Assembly: GCA_937881575.1 (NCBI GenBank)
Contig: CALGEI010000042.1
Span: 124,001-188,000 of the forward strand
DNA length: 64,000 nt
Direction of reading: 5' to 3'
Source: an uncultured Flavobacteriales bacterium
Lineage (GTDB): Bacteria; Bacteroidota; Bacteroidia; Flavobacteriales_D; Sanyastnellaceae
The position numbers were made by a program, and so were the translations under genes. Positions within the stretch are counted from its first letter, which is position 1. Every line of letters begins with the position of its first letter. The notes beneath the pieces are model-generated. The model ran no database searches and was not told where the DNA came from. It saw only the letters and a program-made list of their open reading frames with translations. This document shows, in pieces, positions 23,819-32,973 of this stretch.

Positions 23819-26353
23819 ATGTGGAATCGCATCGCTTCAGTGCTGCTTCGACAGCGCGTTCTGCTGTTAGTGGTTATGGGTGTGCTCACAGCCTTGATGG
23901 CTTTGCAAATCCCACAATTGCGATTGCAATACACGTTTGGAGGATTGCTGCCTTCAACAGATACCACGGCGATTGAGTATCAACATTTCATTGATCACTT
24001 TGGGACTGAAGGCAATGTTTTGCTGGTTGGCGCAGATGCGCGTGAATTGAAGTCGCCTGAAGGATTGCAGGCCTGGTATGAACTGGCGGAGGAAATTCGT
24101 TGGATGGACACGAGTCGTGACACGGTGGATGATGGGCTGGACAATCCGGTGCCATTGACACTGATAGACAGCGTTTTTTCAATCACCCACTCGTTTACAC
24201 TGGAGAAAGATTCGGCGCTCCGGAGGTTTGTTTTGATGCCGCTTGTACCGCCGGGTGCGATGGAAGTGGGTGGCAGCGTGGATTCGGCTTTTGTAATGCG
24301 CCTGTTCAGTGAGGTGGAGGCGCTGCCGTTTTATGACGGTTTGTTGTTCAACCAAAAAGGCGATGCGACCTTGATGACCGTCTTTTTGGATGCGGATTTG
24401 TTCAATTCTGAAAAGCGCGGAACGGTTGTAGAAGATATTGTCGCGCTGTGCGATCGTTGGAGTGAACAGCATGGGATTGCACTCGCTATTAGCGGTCTTC
24501 CGTTCATTCGGACCGAAATGACCAACAAAGTCAAAGGTGAAATCGGATGGTTCATTGGCGCAGCAATGCTTGTGACGGCCCTCCTGTTACTCTTGTTTTT
24601 CCGCAATCCGACCATCACCGCAGTGAGTTTGGTGGTTGTGGGTGCCGGGGTGATTTGGTCGTTGGGGACCATCACCTTGTTGGATTATCCCGTCAACTTA
24701 TTGATGAGTTTGATTCCGCCTTTGATGATTGTCATTGGCGTACCGAATTGCATTTATTTGGTCAACAAATACCATGCGGAATACAAGCGTCATGGAAATA
24801 AAGCCATGGCGTTGCAGCGCATGATTGTGAAAGTGGGCAATGCGACGCTCCTCACCAACTGCACTACAGCACTGGGATTTGCAACATTCATCTTCACTCA
24901 CAGTGACATGTTGCGCCAATTCGGTGTTGTGGCGGCCATCAACATCTTAGTTGTCTTCGTGATTTCGATTATCGTGATTCCTGCGCTGATGACATTCTTA
25001 CCGGCTCCTCGGGTCAAGCATACGCGTCATTTGGATCGCCGATGGATGTTTGTTTTTGTCAATCACCTCGTTCGGATTGTGCAGGAAAAAAGACCCCGGG
25101 TTTACGCGGGAGCTTTGGTCGTTTTCTTGTTCAGTGTTGCTGGGATTGCTCAGATGGTCACCACAGGCAATATTGTGGACGATCTGCCCGACGATGACCG
25201 CGTCATTCGAGACTTGAAATGGATGGAACAACGGTTCAATGGGGCGATGCCTTTTGAAATGTTGGTGGATACACGCAAGACCAATGGGGCGACCAATCCA
25301 GCCGTGCTGAAGCGCATTGAGTCGTTGCAAAATGTGCTCAAGGAGTATCCGGAATTCAGCCGTTCGATCAGCGCTGTCGATGCGAGCAAGTTTGCTACCC
25401 AAGCTTTTTATGGCGGATCACCGGAACGCTATCGTTTGCCATCCCGTCAAGAGCGTTCGTTCATTGGTCCATGGATTCGTGGCACGGCCAATGCCGCGGA
25501 AGACGCTTCTTCCACCTCCGGTGTGCTGTCTAATTTCTTCGACTCTACCCAGTCCATGACACGGATCTCCACGCAAATGGCGGATGTAGGAACTTTGGAG
25601 ATGCGGGATTTGATGTCGGAATTGCGTCCAAGACTGGACAGCATTTTTCCGCCTGAGAAATTTGACTTGATCCTCACGGGGACGAGCATGGTGTTTTTGG
25701 AAGGGACCAGTTACATGGTGCGGAACCTTGGTATTTCCATAGCGCTCGCGATTTGTGTGATTGCCTTGATGATGGCCTTTTTGTTCAAGTCTGCGCGCAT
25801 GGTGGGCATCGCCCTGATCCCGAACCTATTTCCCTTGCTCTTTACGGCGGGCTTTATGGGGTGGGCTGGAATTCCGATCAAGCCTTCCACGATTTTGGTT
25901 TTCAGCATCGCTTTCGGAATTTCCGTGGACGACACCATTCACTTTTTGGCCAAGTATCGCCAAGAGCTCAATGTCAAATCGTGGAACATCAAAGAGTCCG
26001 TGATTCTTGCATTGAAAGAAACCGGCATCAGCATGATGTACACTTCCATCGTTTTGTTCTTTGGATTCTTGATGTTTGCCATGTCAGGGTTTGACGGGAC
26101 GCGGTCATTGGGCATATTGGTGTCGATCACACTCGGGGTGGCCATGTTTACGAACCTCTTGTTGCTGCCGAGTTTGCTACTAGCCTTTGAAAAGTCACTC
26201 ACCACCAAGTCCTTTTCCGAGCCATTTTTCTCCATCTTGGATGAAGAAGAGGACATTGAATTGGAGGAATTGGCCATTCAAGCGGGCATGTCACCAGGAA
26301 AGGGCGAAGAGCAGCATGAGGCGCTCATCCAACAACGTAAAAGCAAGGAATAG
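23819..26353 (+). CDS. RND-superfamily exporter, MMPL/Patched-like
   Basis: An 844-residue inner-membrane protein with two repeated halves, each a lone helix, a large periplasmic domain and a five-helix bundle. The first half shows a membrane block near residues 235-390 with LLMSLIPPLMIVIGVPNCIY; the second shows FSIAFGISVDDTIHFLAKYR near 705, the GxxxDD signature for proton coupling in RND/MMPL proteins. Such proteins export lipids, hopanoids or hydrophobic compounds; no cognate membrane-fusion or outer-membrane partner is adjacent, so the substrate is unknown. The C-terminus is very acidic (DEEEDIELEE). The ATG at 23819 begins MWNRIASVL; the upstream TTG and CTG codons are less likely. Confidence 0.88.
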   Translation: MWNRIASVLLRQRVLLLVVMGVLTALMALQIPQLRLQYTFGGLLPSTDTTAIEYQHFIDHFGTEGNVLLVGADARELKSPEGLQAWYELAEEIRWMDTSRDTVDDGLDNPVPLTLIDSVFSITHSFTLEKDSALRRFVLMPLVPPGAMEVGGSVDSAFVMRLFSEVEALPFYDGLLFNQKGDATLMTVFLDADLFNSEKRGTVVEDIVALCDRWSEQHGIALAISGLPFIRTEMTNKVKGEIGWFIGAAMLVTALLLLLFFRNPTITAVSLVVVGAGVIWSLGTITLLDYPVNLLMSLIPPLMIVIGVPNCIYLVNKYHAEYKRHGNKAMALQRMIVKVGNATLLTNCTTALGFATFIFTHSDMLRQFGVVAAINILVVFVISIIVIPALMTFLPAPRVKHTRHLDRRWMFVFVNHLVRIVQEKRPRVYAGALVVFLFSVAGIAQMVTTGNIVDDLPDDDRVIRDLKWMEQRFNGAMPFEMLVDTRKTNGATNPAVLKRIESLQNVLKEYPEFSRSISAVDASKFATQAFYGGSPERYRLPSRQERSFIGPWIRGTANAAEDASSTSGVLSNFFDSTQSMTRISTQMADVGTLEMRDLMSELRPRLDSIFPPEKFDLILTGTSMVFLEGTSYMVRNLGISIALAICVIALMMAFLFKSARMVGIALIPNLFPLLFTAGFMGWAGIPIKPSTILVFSIAFGISVDDTIHFLAKYRQELNVKSWNIKESVILALKETGISMMYTSIVLFFGFLMFAMSGFDGTRSLGILVSITLGVAMFTNLLLLPSLLLAFEKSLTTKSFSEPFFSILDEEEDIELEELAIQAGMSPGKGEEQHEALIQQRKSKE

Positions 26354-26409
26354 GCTGATAAAAGATAGATTCAATTGTAATCTTTGGAAAGCACTTCATT
26401 CAAATTACC

Positions 26410-27279
26410 ATGAAAGGAATTATACTAGCAGGAGGGTCGGGCACGCGATTGTGGCCATTGACACGTGCCATCAGCAAGCAGTTGATGCCGATTTATGACA
26501 AACCGATGATCTACTATCCCTTGTCGACGCTCATGTTGAGCGGGATTCGGGAGATTCTCATTATCTCTACGCCAACCGATTTGCCTGGTTTTCAGCGCTT
26601 GTTGGGAGACGGAAGCGATATGGGTTGCACCATCCAATACGCGGAGCAAGTTGTGCCCAATGGTTTGGCGCAGGCCTTTGTGATCGGCGAATCGTTCATT
26701 GGTTCTGATAAAGTAGCCCTCGTGTTGGGGGACAACATTTTCTACGGAAAAGACTTTGGTCGCCAATTGCGGGCGAATACCGATCCGAACGGAGCGATCG
26801 TATATGCGTATTATGTGACCGATCCTGAACGCTATGGAGTTGTTGCCTTCGATGGAGAAGGGCGTGTAACGGGCATCGAGGAAAAGCCAGAGAATCCAGA
26901 ATCGAATTATGCTGTTCCTGGACTCTATTTTTATGACAATCGCGTCGTTGAAATTGCCAAAGCGCTGGAGCCAAGCGCACGGGGTGAGTATGAAATTACC
27001 GATGTGAATCGCGTCTACTTAGAATCCGGAGACCTCTTCGTTTCAAAACTCGATCGCGGCATGGCCTGGTTGGATACTGGAACGCATGAGTCGCTGATGC
27101 AGGCCTCGCAATATGTGCAGGTCATCGAAGAACGTCAAGGACTAAAAATCGGATGCATTGAGGAAATTGCCTGGCGCATGGGATACATCACCGATGAACA
27201 ATTGGAGAAATTGGCAGAACCGCTGAAGAAGTCAGGTTACGGAAATTACCTGATGGATCAATTGGCGCGAGGGCATTAA
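26410..27279 (+). CDS. rfbA: Glucose-1-phosphate thymidylyltransferase
   Basis: RmlA/RfbA makes dTDP-glucose from dTTP and glucose 1-phosphate, the first step to dTDP-rhamnose and other dTDP-sugars. The 289-residue protein has the expected length and motifs: [16 protein letters not shown] at the N-terminus, [18 protein letters not shown] (named by its ends), VLGDNIFYG near 110, and [20 protein letters not shown] near 161. The matching reductase rfbD is at 41498, 14 kb away, and rfbB and rfbC are not in the window. It precedes the polyprenyl synthase by 11 bases, so the two are likely cotranscribed. Confidence 0.93.
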   Translation: MKGIILAGGSGTRLWPLTRAISKQLMPIYDKPMIYYPLSTLMLSGIREILIISTPTDLPGFQRLLGDGSDMGCTIQYAEQVVPNGLAQAFVIGESFIGSDKVALVLGDNIFYGKDFGRQLRANTDPNGAIVYAYYVTDPERYGVVAFDGEGRVTGIEEKPENPESNYAVPGLYFYDNRVVEIAKALEPSARGEYEITDVNRVYLESGDLFVSKLDRGMAWLDTGTHESLMQASQYVQVIEERQGLKIGCIEEIAWRMGYITDEQLEKLAEPLKKSGYGNYLMDQLARGH

Positions 27280-27290
27280 CCAAGGTATTC

Positions 27291-28274
27291 ATGAGTCAAG
27301 CGAATTTGGAACGTCTCAAGTCCAATGCGGACCGCGCGACTGAAGTATTTCTTCTCCAGTGGCCTGCAGATGCGGATGATGGGCTCTACGCGCCCATTCA
27401 TTATCTCATGTCATTGGGCGGGAAACGGTTGCGGGCCGTCTTGACCTTGGCTGCCGCAGAGGCAGAAGGCCAACCGGCTGAAATTGCTATGCCAGCAGCT
27501 TTGGCTGTTGAATTGTTTCACAATTTCACTTTGATGCACGATGACATCATGGATGAGGCTCCTTTGCGAAGGGGTCAACAAACCGTGCACCATCGTTGGG
27601 ATTCCAACGCGGCGATTTTGTCCGGAGATGCCATGTTTACACTTGCATCGATTGCGTTGACGGGATTGAATGCGTCCGTGTTGCCTGCGGCATTGCAAAT
27701 GTTCAACCGCACGGCTTTGGAGGTGTGCATTGGTCAACAATCGGACATGGCGTTTGAATCGCGCGAGAACGTGACGTTGGATGAATACTGGAACATGATC
27801 CGCCTGAAAACATCGGTTTTGGTGGCTGCGTCGTTGGCCTTGGGAGCGCAAGCGGCGGGAGCGTCGGAGGCCCGCATCGCGTTGTGGTATCAATTGGGAG
27901 AACAGTTGGGGCTGGCCTTTCAAATGCAAGATGACCTGTTGGATGCGTTCGGTACATCAGCGACGGGAAAACAAATGGGAGGAGACATCCTTTCCGACAA
28001 AAAGACTTTTTTACGCATTCACGCCTGGGAGAATGCCTCTGCTGCGCAGCGCTCAGAAATGAATCGCTGGAACGGCAAGGAACACAAACCTCAAGAAAAA
28101 GTGGCTGCGATGAAAGCCATGATGGTAGACCTCGGATCGGATCGCGTCGCACGCGAGCGCATGGAGGGCTGCATTGAAGCTGCAGAGACGTGCATGGATG
28201 CCTTGGACTTGAAAGGAGCGCATCGTGCATGGTTCGAATTTGTGGCCGGGTTGGTGACAACGCGACAATCGTAA
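27291..28274 (+). CDS. Polyprenyl synthetase (trans-isoprenyl diphosphate synthase)
   Basis: A 327-residue class I prenyltransferase adding isopentenyl units in trans. Both aspartate-rich motifs are present: HDDIMDEAPLRRG near residue 84 and QMQDDLLDAFG near 219, with GGKRLRAVL near 43 for the diphosphate-binding basic patch. The residues before the first motif (FHNFTLMHDD) include bulky Phe at the chain-length site, more like short-chain FPP/GGPP synthases than the long-chain quinone enzymes, but this is only suggestive. Together with uppS and ispD in this window it covers three steps of isoprenoid supply. The next gene follows three bases after its stop. Confidence 0.87.
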   Translation: MSQANLERLKSNADRATEVFLLQWPADADDGLYAPIHYLMSLGGKRLRAVLTLAAAEAEGQPAEIAMPAALAVELFHNFTLMHDDIMDEAPLRRGQQTVHHRWDSNAAILSGDAMFTLASIALTGLNASVLPAALQMFNRTALEVCIGQQSDMAFESRENVTLDEYWNMIRLKTSVLVAASLALGAQAAGASEARIALWYQLGEQLGLAFQMQDDLLDAFGTSATGKQMGGDILSDKKTFLRIHAWENASAAQRSEMNRWNGKEHKPQEKVAAMKAMMVDLGSDRVARERMEGCIEAAETCMDALDLKGAHRAWFEFVAGLVTTRQS

Positions 28275-28277
28275 GGG

Positions 28278-28631
28278 ATGGAATGGGAGTTAATCCTTCC
28301 TGAACGTGAGGTTCCCAAAGGATGGGATCGCGCCCAATTCTTGGATGCTGTGAAAGAACAATTGATCAAGGACTTTGAATGGGATGCCGAGCGAGTAGCA
28401 GCGGCATCGATTTCGCTCCTGCAATTGTTGGAGGATCACATCTCTTGGAACCTCGAGCGCAATGCAACAACCCTCTTTACGTCATTCTACAAGTTGGATC
28501 TGGGAGAGCAGCTTGTGCGCAACATCTTACAGGACGGAAATCGGGAAGGAGCACCCAAACGATTGGCTGAAAAGTCTCTTCAGCGTGCCGCGTTGAAGGT
28601 TTGGACGCGCTGGAACTATCAGTCGACTTGA
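28278..28631 (+). CDS. Small conserved-looking cytoplasmic protein of unknown function
   Basis: I do not recognise this 117-residue protein. It lacks a signal peptide and membrane helix, and is rich in Leu, Glu and Arg with predicted long helices (about residues 20-60 and 75-110), for example WDRAQFLDAVKEQLIKDF and LAEKSLQRAALKVW. It begins three bases after the polyprenyl synthase and is almost certainly translated from the same message, ahead of sucA, which has its own promoter. The tight spacing and even codon use argue for a real gene. A small accessory or assembly role is possible but cannot be assigned. Confidence 0.7.
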   Translation: MEWELILPEREVPKGWDRAQFLDAVKEQLIKDFEWDAERVAAASISLLQLLEDHISWNLERNATTLFTSFYKLDLGEQLVRNILQDGNREGAPKRLAEKSLQRAALKVWTRWNYQST

Positions 28632-28674
28632 TTCTTTTGCCTCCTTGGAAATAGGCTTGCCGGTTGTGGGCATG

Positions 28675-28682
28675 TATCTTTG
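28675..28682 (+). promoter_or_regulatory. Probable -7 element of sucA
   Basis: TATCTTTG is a perfect TAnnTTTG ending 24 bases before the chosen ATG at 28707. A TTG lies 15 bases upstream, closer than ideal. It argues against the alternative TTG start at 28680, which it overlaps. Confidence 0.5.
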
Positions 28683-28706
28683 TGGATCGAAACACGTACT
28701 GTCCTC

Positions 28707-31433
28707 ATGGACCCTTTAGATTTTATTAGCCAGGTAGAGCCCAACGCGTTAGACGCGCTATATCAGCAATACTGCTCTGACCCCCATTCTGTCAATGCGA
28801 GTTGGCAGCTTTTCTTCAAAGGTTTTGATTTGGCTTTGGCCTCCTACGACGGGCCTCCATCAACTCCACAAACGCTCAAGGAATTTCAAGTCATCAACTT
28901 GATTCAGGCATACCGTACACGGGGACATTTGTTTACGCATACCAACCCCGTTCGCGCACGTCGTGTCTATGCACCTGATTTGGGGTTGTCCAACTTTGGA
29001 CTTTCTGAGTCCGATTTGCCCGTCGTTTTTCAAGCGGGGCACAAAGTTGGATTGGGAGAAGCCACGTTGCAGCAGATCATTGATCACCTTGAAGAGACAT
29101 ATTGTCACAGCATCGGCATCGAGTACATGATGATCCATGATGTGGATCGCAAGGCGTGGGTGCGGACGCACATTGAACTTGCAAATCGCCCACGCATTGA
29201 GTTGGCGGACCGCATTCAAATCCTGAAGAAGCTGTCACAAGCGACCTTGTTTGAAGAATTCTTGCAGAAGAAGTTTGTGGGTCAGAAGCGCTTCTCCTTG
29301 GAGGGAGGCGAAACCTTGATTGCGGCGCTCGATACCGTGATTGAAGAAGGAACGATGCAAGGCGTTCAGGAGGTGTTCATTGGCATGGCACACCGAGGCC
29401 GGTTGTCCACATTGGCCCATGTTTTGGGCAAGCCGTACGAAGAAATTTTCTGTGAGTTTGAGGGAAAAGCATACGATGATGAGTTGGAATTTGATGGAGA
29501 TGTCAAATATCACCTGGGGTATTCCCGGACAGTCAAGGCGGACTCAGGGGAAAATGTAAACATCACACTGGCTCCCAACCCTTCGCACTTGGAGGCTGTA
29601 GGACCGGTTGTGCAAGGCATGACGCGAGCACGAATAGAATCATTCGGAGGTGATGAAACGAAGGTGTTGCCCATTCTCATTCACGGCGATGCAGCTTTGG
29701 CGGGTCAAGGTGTCGTTTATGAATTGGCGCAAATGGCCCAATTGGATGGGTACCGCACGGGTGGCACAGTGCACATTGTCGTCAACAACCAAGTCGGATT
29801 CACGACCAATTATTTGGACGCCCGATCGGCGACGTATTGCACGGATGTGAGCAAGGTGACACAAGCTTTGAGCTTTCACGTCAATGCAGATGATGCGGAA
29901 GCTGTGGTGCAGGTGATGCGCATTGCGTTGCGGTACCGACAAGTCTGGAAACAGGATGTTTTCATTGACTTATTGGGCTATCGTAAATATGGACACAATG
30001 AAGGAGATGAGCCCATGTTCACCCAACCGAAGTTGTACAAGGCGATCAATCAGCACCCGAATCCACTCAAGATTTATATGGATCGTCTGATTGCCGATGG
30101 CAGCATGGAGCTTGCTCAGGCCGAGACCATTCGGGATGAGCAACTGAAGTTGATGGAGAAGGCCCATTTAAAAGCGCAGAAGCGGAAGAAGGCTGAGGTA
30201 TTGGATTTCCTGAGTGATTTGTGGAGTGGGTATGAGTCTCCGACTGAAGAGATGCTGCACAGCACTCCCGAAACCGGTGTCGCAGTTAAGAAACTGAAGG
30301 ACTTGGCTGTTGCCATGTCCACGCTGCCCGACGGCAAGAAGTTTTACCGCAAAACGGTAAAATTGATGCGGGATCGGTTGAAGATGATTGAAGAAGACCG
30401 ATTGGATTGGGCACTCGGAGAGTTGCTTGCTTATGCCACGTTGTTGGCTGAGGGGCATCCGGTCCGACTCAGTGGCCAGGATGTGGAGCGGGGAACGTTT
30501 TCCCATCGCCATGCCGTTGTAAAAACGGAAGACACGGAGGAAGAAATCATTCCGCTCAATCACGTGATCCAAGGGCAAGCGAAACTGAGCATTTACAACT
30601 CGTTGTTGAGTGAATACGCCGTCGCTGGTTTTGATTATGGATATGCCTTTGCAACGCCCGATGGTCTGACGATTTGGGAAGCCCAATTCGGGGACTTCAA
30701 CAATGGCGCGCAGATTCTGTTTGATCAATTTCTGAGTGCTGCTGAAGACAAATGGCGAACCATGAATGGATTGACACTGATGCTACCTCATGGCTATGAG
30801 GGCATGGGGTCTGAGCACAGTTCCGGTCGCATGGAACGATTCCTGCAATTGGGAAGTGGCGACAACATGCTCATTTGCAATGTGACCGAGCCTGCAAATT
30901 ACTTTCATTTGCTCAGACGCCAGGTCAAGTGGCCTTTCCGAAAACCCTTGGTTATTTTCACCCCGAAAAAACTCTTGCGCTACCCGTTGGCTGTTTCCTC
31001 TTTTGGACAGTTGGCCCAGGGCGGTTTCCAAAAGGTGATCGATGATCCTCGGCATGTGGATGAGGTTTCTATGAGTCGCGTGGATACCGTCATGCTGTGC
31101 AGTGGAAAGATTTACTACGATCTCATTGAAATGTTAGAGGAAGTGCAGGCTGACAACCTTGCGTTCGTTCGGTTGGAACAAATCCATCCCTTGCCAGAGC
31201 AGGAGTTGGACCGCGTAATTCAGAAGTACGGACGGGACGCCAATTATGTTTGGGTCCAAGAAGAGCCTCAGAATATGGGGGCTTGGAGTTTTATGCTGCA
31301 GCACTTCACAAAGGTTCCGCTCAGCGTGATTTCCCGTTCTATGAGCGCGAGTCCTGCGTCGGGTTCCTCGGAGGTTCATAAAAGCCGACAACAGGAGATC
31401 CTCGATGAGGTATTCGCCCATGCCAGTCGATGA
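28707..31433 (+). CDS. sucA: 2-oxoglutarate dehydrogenase E1 component
   Basis: SucA is the thiamine-diphosphate decarboxylase of the 2-oxoglutarate dehydrogenase complex of the TCA cycle. The 908-residue protein has the usual length. The N-terminus (VEPNALDALYQQYCSDPHSVNASWQ, here named by its ends) is the E2-binding segment; RGHLFTHTNP near 75, MAHRGRLSTLAHVLGK near 230, HGDAALAGQGVVYE near 330 and NNQVGFTTN near 365 are ThDP and substrate motifs; EAQFGDFNNGAQ near 670 belongs to the pyrimidine-binding half. The start at 28707 matches the conserved N-terminus and places the promoter upstream. It is followed by sucB after 47 bases. Confidence 0.95.
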   Translation: MDPLDFISQVEPNALDALYQQYCSDPHSVNASWQLFFKGFDLALASYDGPPSTPQTLKEFQVINLIQAYRTRGHLFTHTNPVRARRVYAPDLGLSNFGLSESDLPVVFQAGHKVGLGEATLQQIIDHLEETYCHSIGIEYMMIHDVDRKAWVRTHIELANRPRIELADRIQILKKLSQATLFEEFLQKKFVGQKRFSLEGGETLIAALDTVIEEGTMQGVQEVFIGMAHRGRLSTLAHVLGKPYEEIFCEFEGKAYDDELEFDGDVKYHLGYSRTVKADSGENVNITLAPNPSHLEAVGPVVQGMTRARIESFGGDETKVLPILIHGDAALAGQGVVYELAQMAQLDGYRTGGTVHIVVNNQVGFTTNYLDARSATYCTDVSKVTQALSFHVNADDAEAVVQVMRIALRYRQVWKQDVFIDLLGYRKYGHNEGDEPMFTQPKLYKAINQHPNPLKIYMDRLIADGSMELAQAETIRDEQLKLMEKAHLKAQKRKKAEVLDFLSDLWSGYESPTEEMLHSTPETGVAVKKLKDLAVAMSTLPDGKKFYRKTVKLMRDRLKMIEEDRLDWALGELLAYATLLAEGHPVRLSGQDVERGTFSHRHAVVKTEDTEEEIIPLNHVIQGQAKLSIYNSLLSEYAVAGFDYGYAFATPDGLTIWEAQFGDFNNGAQILFDQFLSAAEDKWRTMNGLTLMLPHGYEGMGSEHSSGRMERFLQLGSGDNMLICNVTEPANYFHLLRRQVKWPFRKPLVIFTPKKLLRYPLAVSSFGQLAQGGFQKVIDDPRHVDEVSMSRVDTVMLCSGKIYYDLIEMLEEVQADNLAFVRLEQIHPLPEQELDRVIQKYGRDANYVWVQEEPQNMGAWSFMLQHFTKVPLSVISRSMSASPASGSSEVHKSRQQEILDEVFAHASR

Positions 31434-31480
31434 TATTCGTTGAATAAATAGCCTTACTTAGCAATCAATTCTATCCTGTT

Positions 31481-32737
31481 ATGCCGACACTTGAAATGAA
31501 AGTTCCCAGTCCGGGAGAGTCCATCAGTGAAGTTGAAATCGCTGCATGGTTGGTGTCCGATGGAGATTATGTCGAAAAAGACCAGGCCATAGCCGAGGTA
31601 GATTCAGACAAAGCAACATTGGAGTTGCCTGCCGAAGCGGCAGGAATTATTACCTTGAAAGTGGAGGAAGGAGATGCTGTGGCTGTAGGCGCAGTATGCT
31701 GCTTGATTGATACCAGTGCCGAACGACCCGTGGGAAGCGAACCCGAGAAGTCTCCTGCACCGAGCCCTGCACCAGTTGTCAAGGCAGCGCCTACGCCGGC
31801 AGCGGTAGCCCCGGCTCCTGTCGTTAGCCCTGCAGCGGCAGCAACGGGACATCCTTCTCCTGCTGCGAGAAAAATGATGACAGAACACGCCATGAAATCC
31901 GGTGATGTTCAAGGAACGGGCCGAGATGGTCGTGTGATGAAGCAAGATGTCCTCGCGGCATTGGCTGCAGGGTTTGATGGCAGCGCATCAGCGAGCTGGG
32001 GAGGAAGCCGAGAGGTAGGACGTGTGAAGATGTCCATGCTGCGCCGCAAGGTCGCCGAGCGCTTAGTGGCCGTCAAAAATGAAACAGCCATGTTGACCAC
32101 CTTCAACGAGGTGGATATGAAGCCGGTCATGGATTTGCGGAAGAAATACAAGGACGCATTCAAAGAGACGCACGGTGTAGGACTTGGGTTCATGAGTTTT
32201 TTCACCAAGGCTGTGACCCATGCCATTGCTCAATATCCCTCGGTCAATGGGATGATCGACGGGAAGGACATGATCATTCCAGAGTATGCTGACGTGGGCA
32301 TAGCCGTTAGCTCTCCCAAAGGACTCATGGTTCCGGTTATGCGGAATGCTGAGTCGATGACGCTAGCAGGAATCGAAGCAGAAATAAAGCGTTTGGCCTT
32401 TCGGGCACGAGACGGAGAGTTGACCATTGAAGAAATGCAAGGAGGCACATTTACCATTACCAATGGTGGAGTCTTTGGTTCGATGTTGTCTACCCCCATT
32501 ATCAACCCACCGCAGAGCGCTATTTTAGGTATGCACAACATCGTCGAGCGCCCAGTAGCGATCAACGGTCAAGTTGAAATTCGTCCGGTGATGTATGTGG
32601 CTTTGAGTTATGATCATCGAATCATTGACGGAAAAGAAAGCGTAGGCTTTTTGCTTGCGATCAAGGAGATGATTGAGAATCCCGAGCGATTGTTGTTCGG
32701 AGGGAAGAAAACAGAGGAAGTTCTGTTGGGTCTTTAA
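31481..32737 (+). CDS. sucB: Dihydrolipoyllysine-residue succinyltransferase (E2)
   Basis: SucB forms the core of the 2-oxoglutarate dehydrogenase complex and transfers succinyl groups to CoA. The 418-residue protein has one lipoyl domain (residues about 1-78, lipoylated Lys in [11 protein letters not shown] near 43), a long Ala/Pro linker with repeated PAP and APAP units (about 85-125), a peripheral-subunit-binding domain ([19 protein letters not shown], named by its ends, near 128-165), and the catalytic domain ending in [16 protein letters not shown] with the active-site His and Asp. It follows sucA in the same direction; the E3 is probably lpdA at 22244. Confidence 0.95.
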   Translation: MPTLEMKVPSPGESISEVEIAAWLVSDGDYVEKDQAIAEVDSDKATLELPAEAAGIITLKVEEGDAVAVGAVCCLIDTSAERPVGSEPEKSPAPSPAPVVKAAPTPAAVAPAPVVSPAAAATGHPSPAARKMMTEHAMKSGDVQGTGRDGRVMKQDVLAALAAGFDGSASASWGGSREVGRVKMSMLRRKVAERLVAVKNETAMLTTFNEVDMKPVMDLRKKYKDAFKETHGVGLGFMSFFTKAVTHAIAQYPSVNGMIDGKDMIIPEYADVGIAVSSPKGLMVPVMRNAESMTLAGIEAEIKRLAFRARDGELTIEEMQGGTFTITNGGVFGSMLSTPIINPPQSAILGMHNIVERPVAINGQVEIRPVMYVALSYDHRIIDGKESVGFLLAIKEMIENPERLLFGGKKTEEVLLGL

Positions 32738-32741
32738 TCCG

Positions 32742-32775
32742 AAAAAAACAAAAGCCCCACCGGGAAAGTGGGGCT
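32742..32775 (-). terminator. Intrinsic terminator for the mre-rod operon, possibly bidirectional
   Basis: AGCCCCAC (32753-32760), a seven-base loop and GTGGGGCT (32768-32775) make a perfect eight-pair GC-rich stem. Read on the minus strand it is followed by a T-rich run of eleven bases (positions 32752-32742), the classic intrinsic form. On the plus strand the tail is only moderately T-rich, so termination of sucAB there is plausible but weaker. Confidence 0.8.
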
Positions 32776-32973
32776 CGGTTATGGTTTTGCTGACCAAGAA
32801 ACACCGCATGAAAAACCCCACTGCTGTAGTCTTTATAACGGGAGCAATGGGAGTAAAATGAAGTGCATCAAAGCATGCCCAAAGATACGACAGAATTCGT
32901 GTATGTTAATACGAATTGCTTAAAAATATAGACGAATAAATATATTATACTGACGAATGGAAGGCGTGAAGCC
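32776..32973. other. AT-rich gene-free stretch between sucB and rodA
   Basis: The 198 bases between the hairpin and the rodA stop hold no credible gene. The right half is markedly AT-rich compared with its surroundings. It carries an imperfect palindrome around AATTCG at 32894-32920 and three ACGAAT copies spaced 21 bases apart (see the repeat entry). Confidence 0.6.
32911..32958 (+). repeat. Three ACGAAT repeats at 21-base phase
   Basis: ACGAAT occurs at 32911-32916, 32932-32937 and 32953-32958, so the interval is exactly 21 bases twice, two turns of the helix. A degenerate fourth copy (ACAGAAT) lies at 32890, also 21 bases before the first. The segment is AT-rich and outside any gene. Confidence 0.55.

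Noticed and set aside
32776-32973. Possible replication origin in the AT-rich gap with repeats
   Set aside because: No DnaA-box-like TTATCCACA clusters, no dnaA, dnaN or gidA nearby, and the phased ACGAAT motif is not a known origin element.
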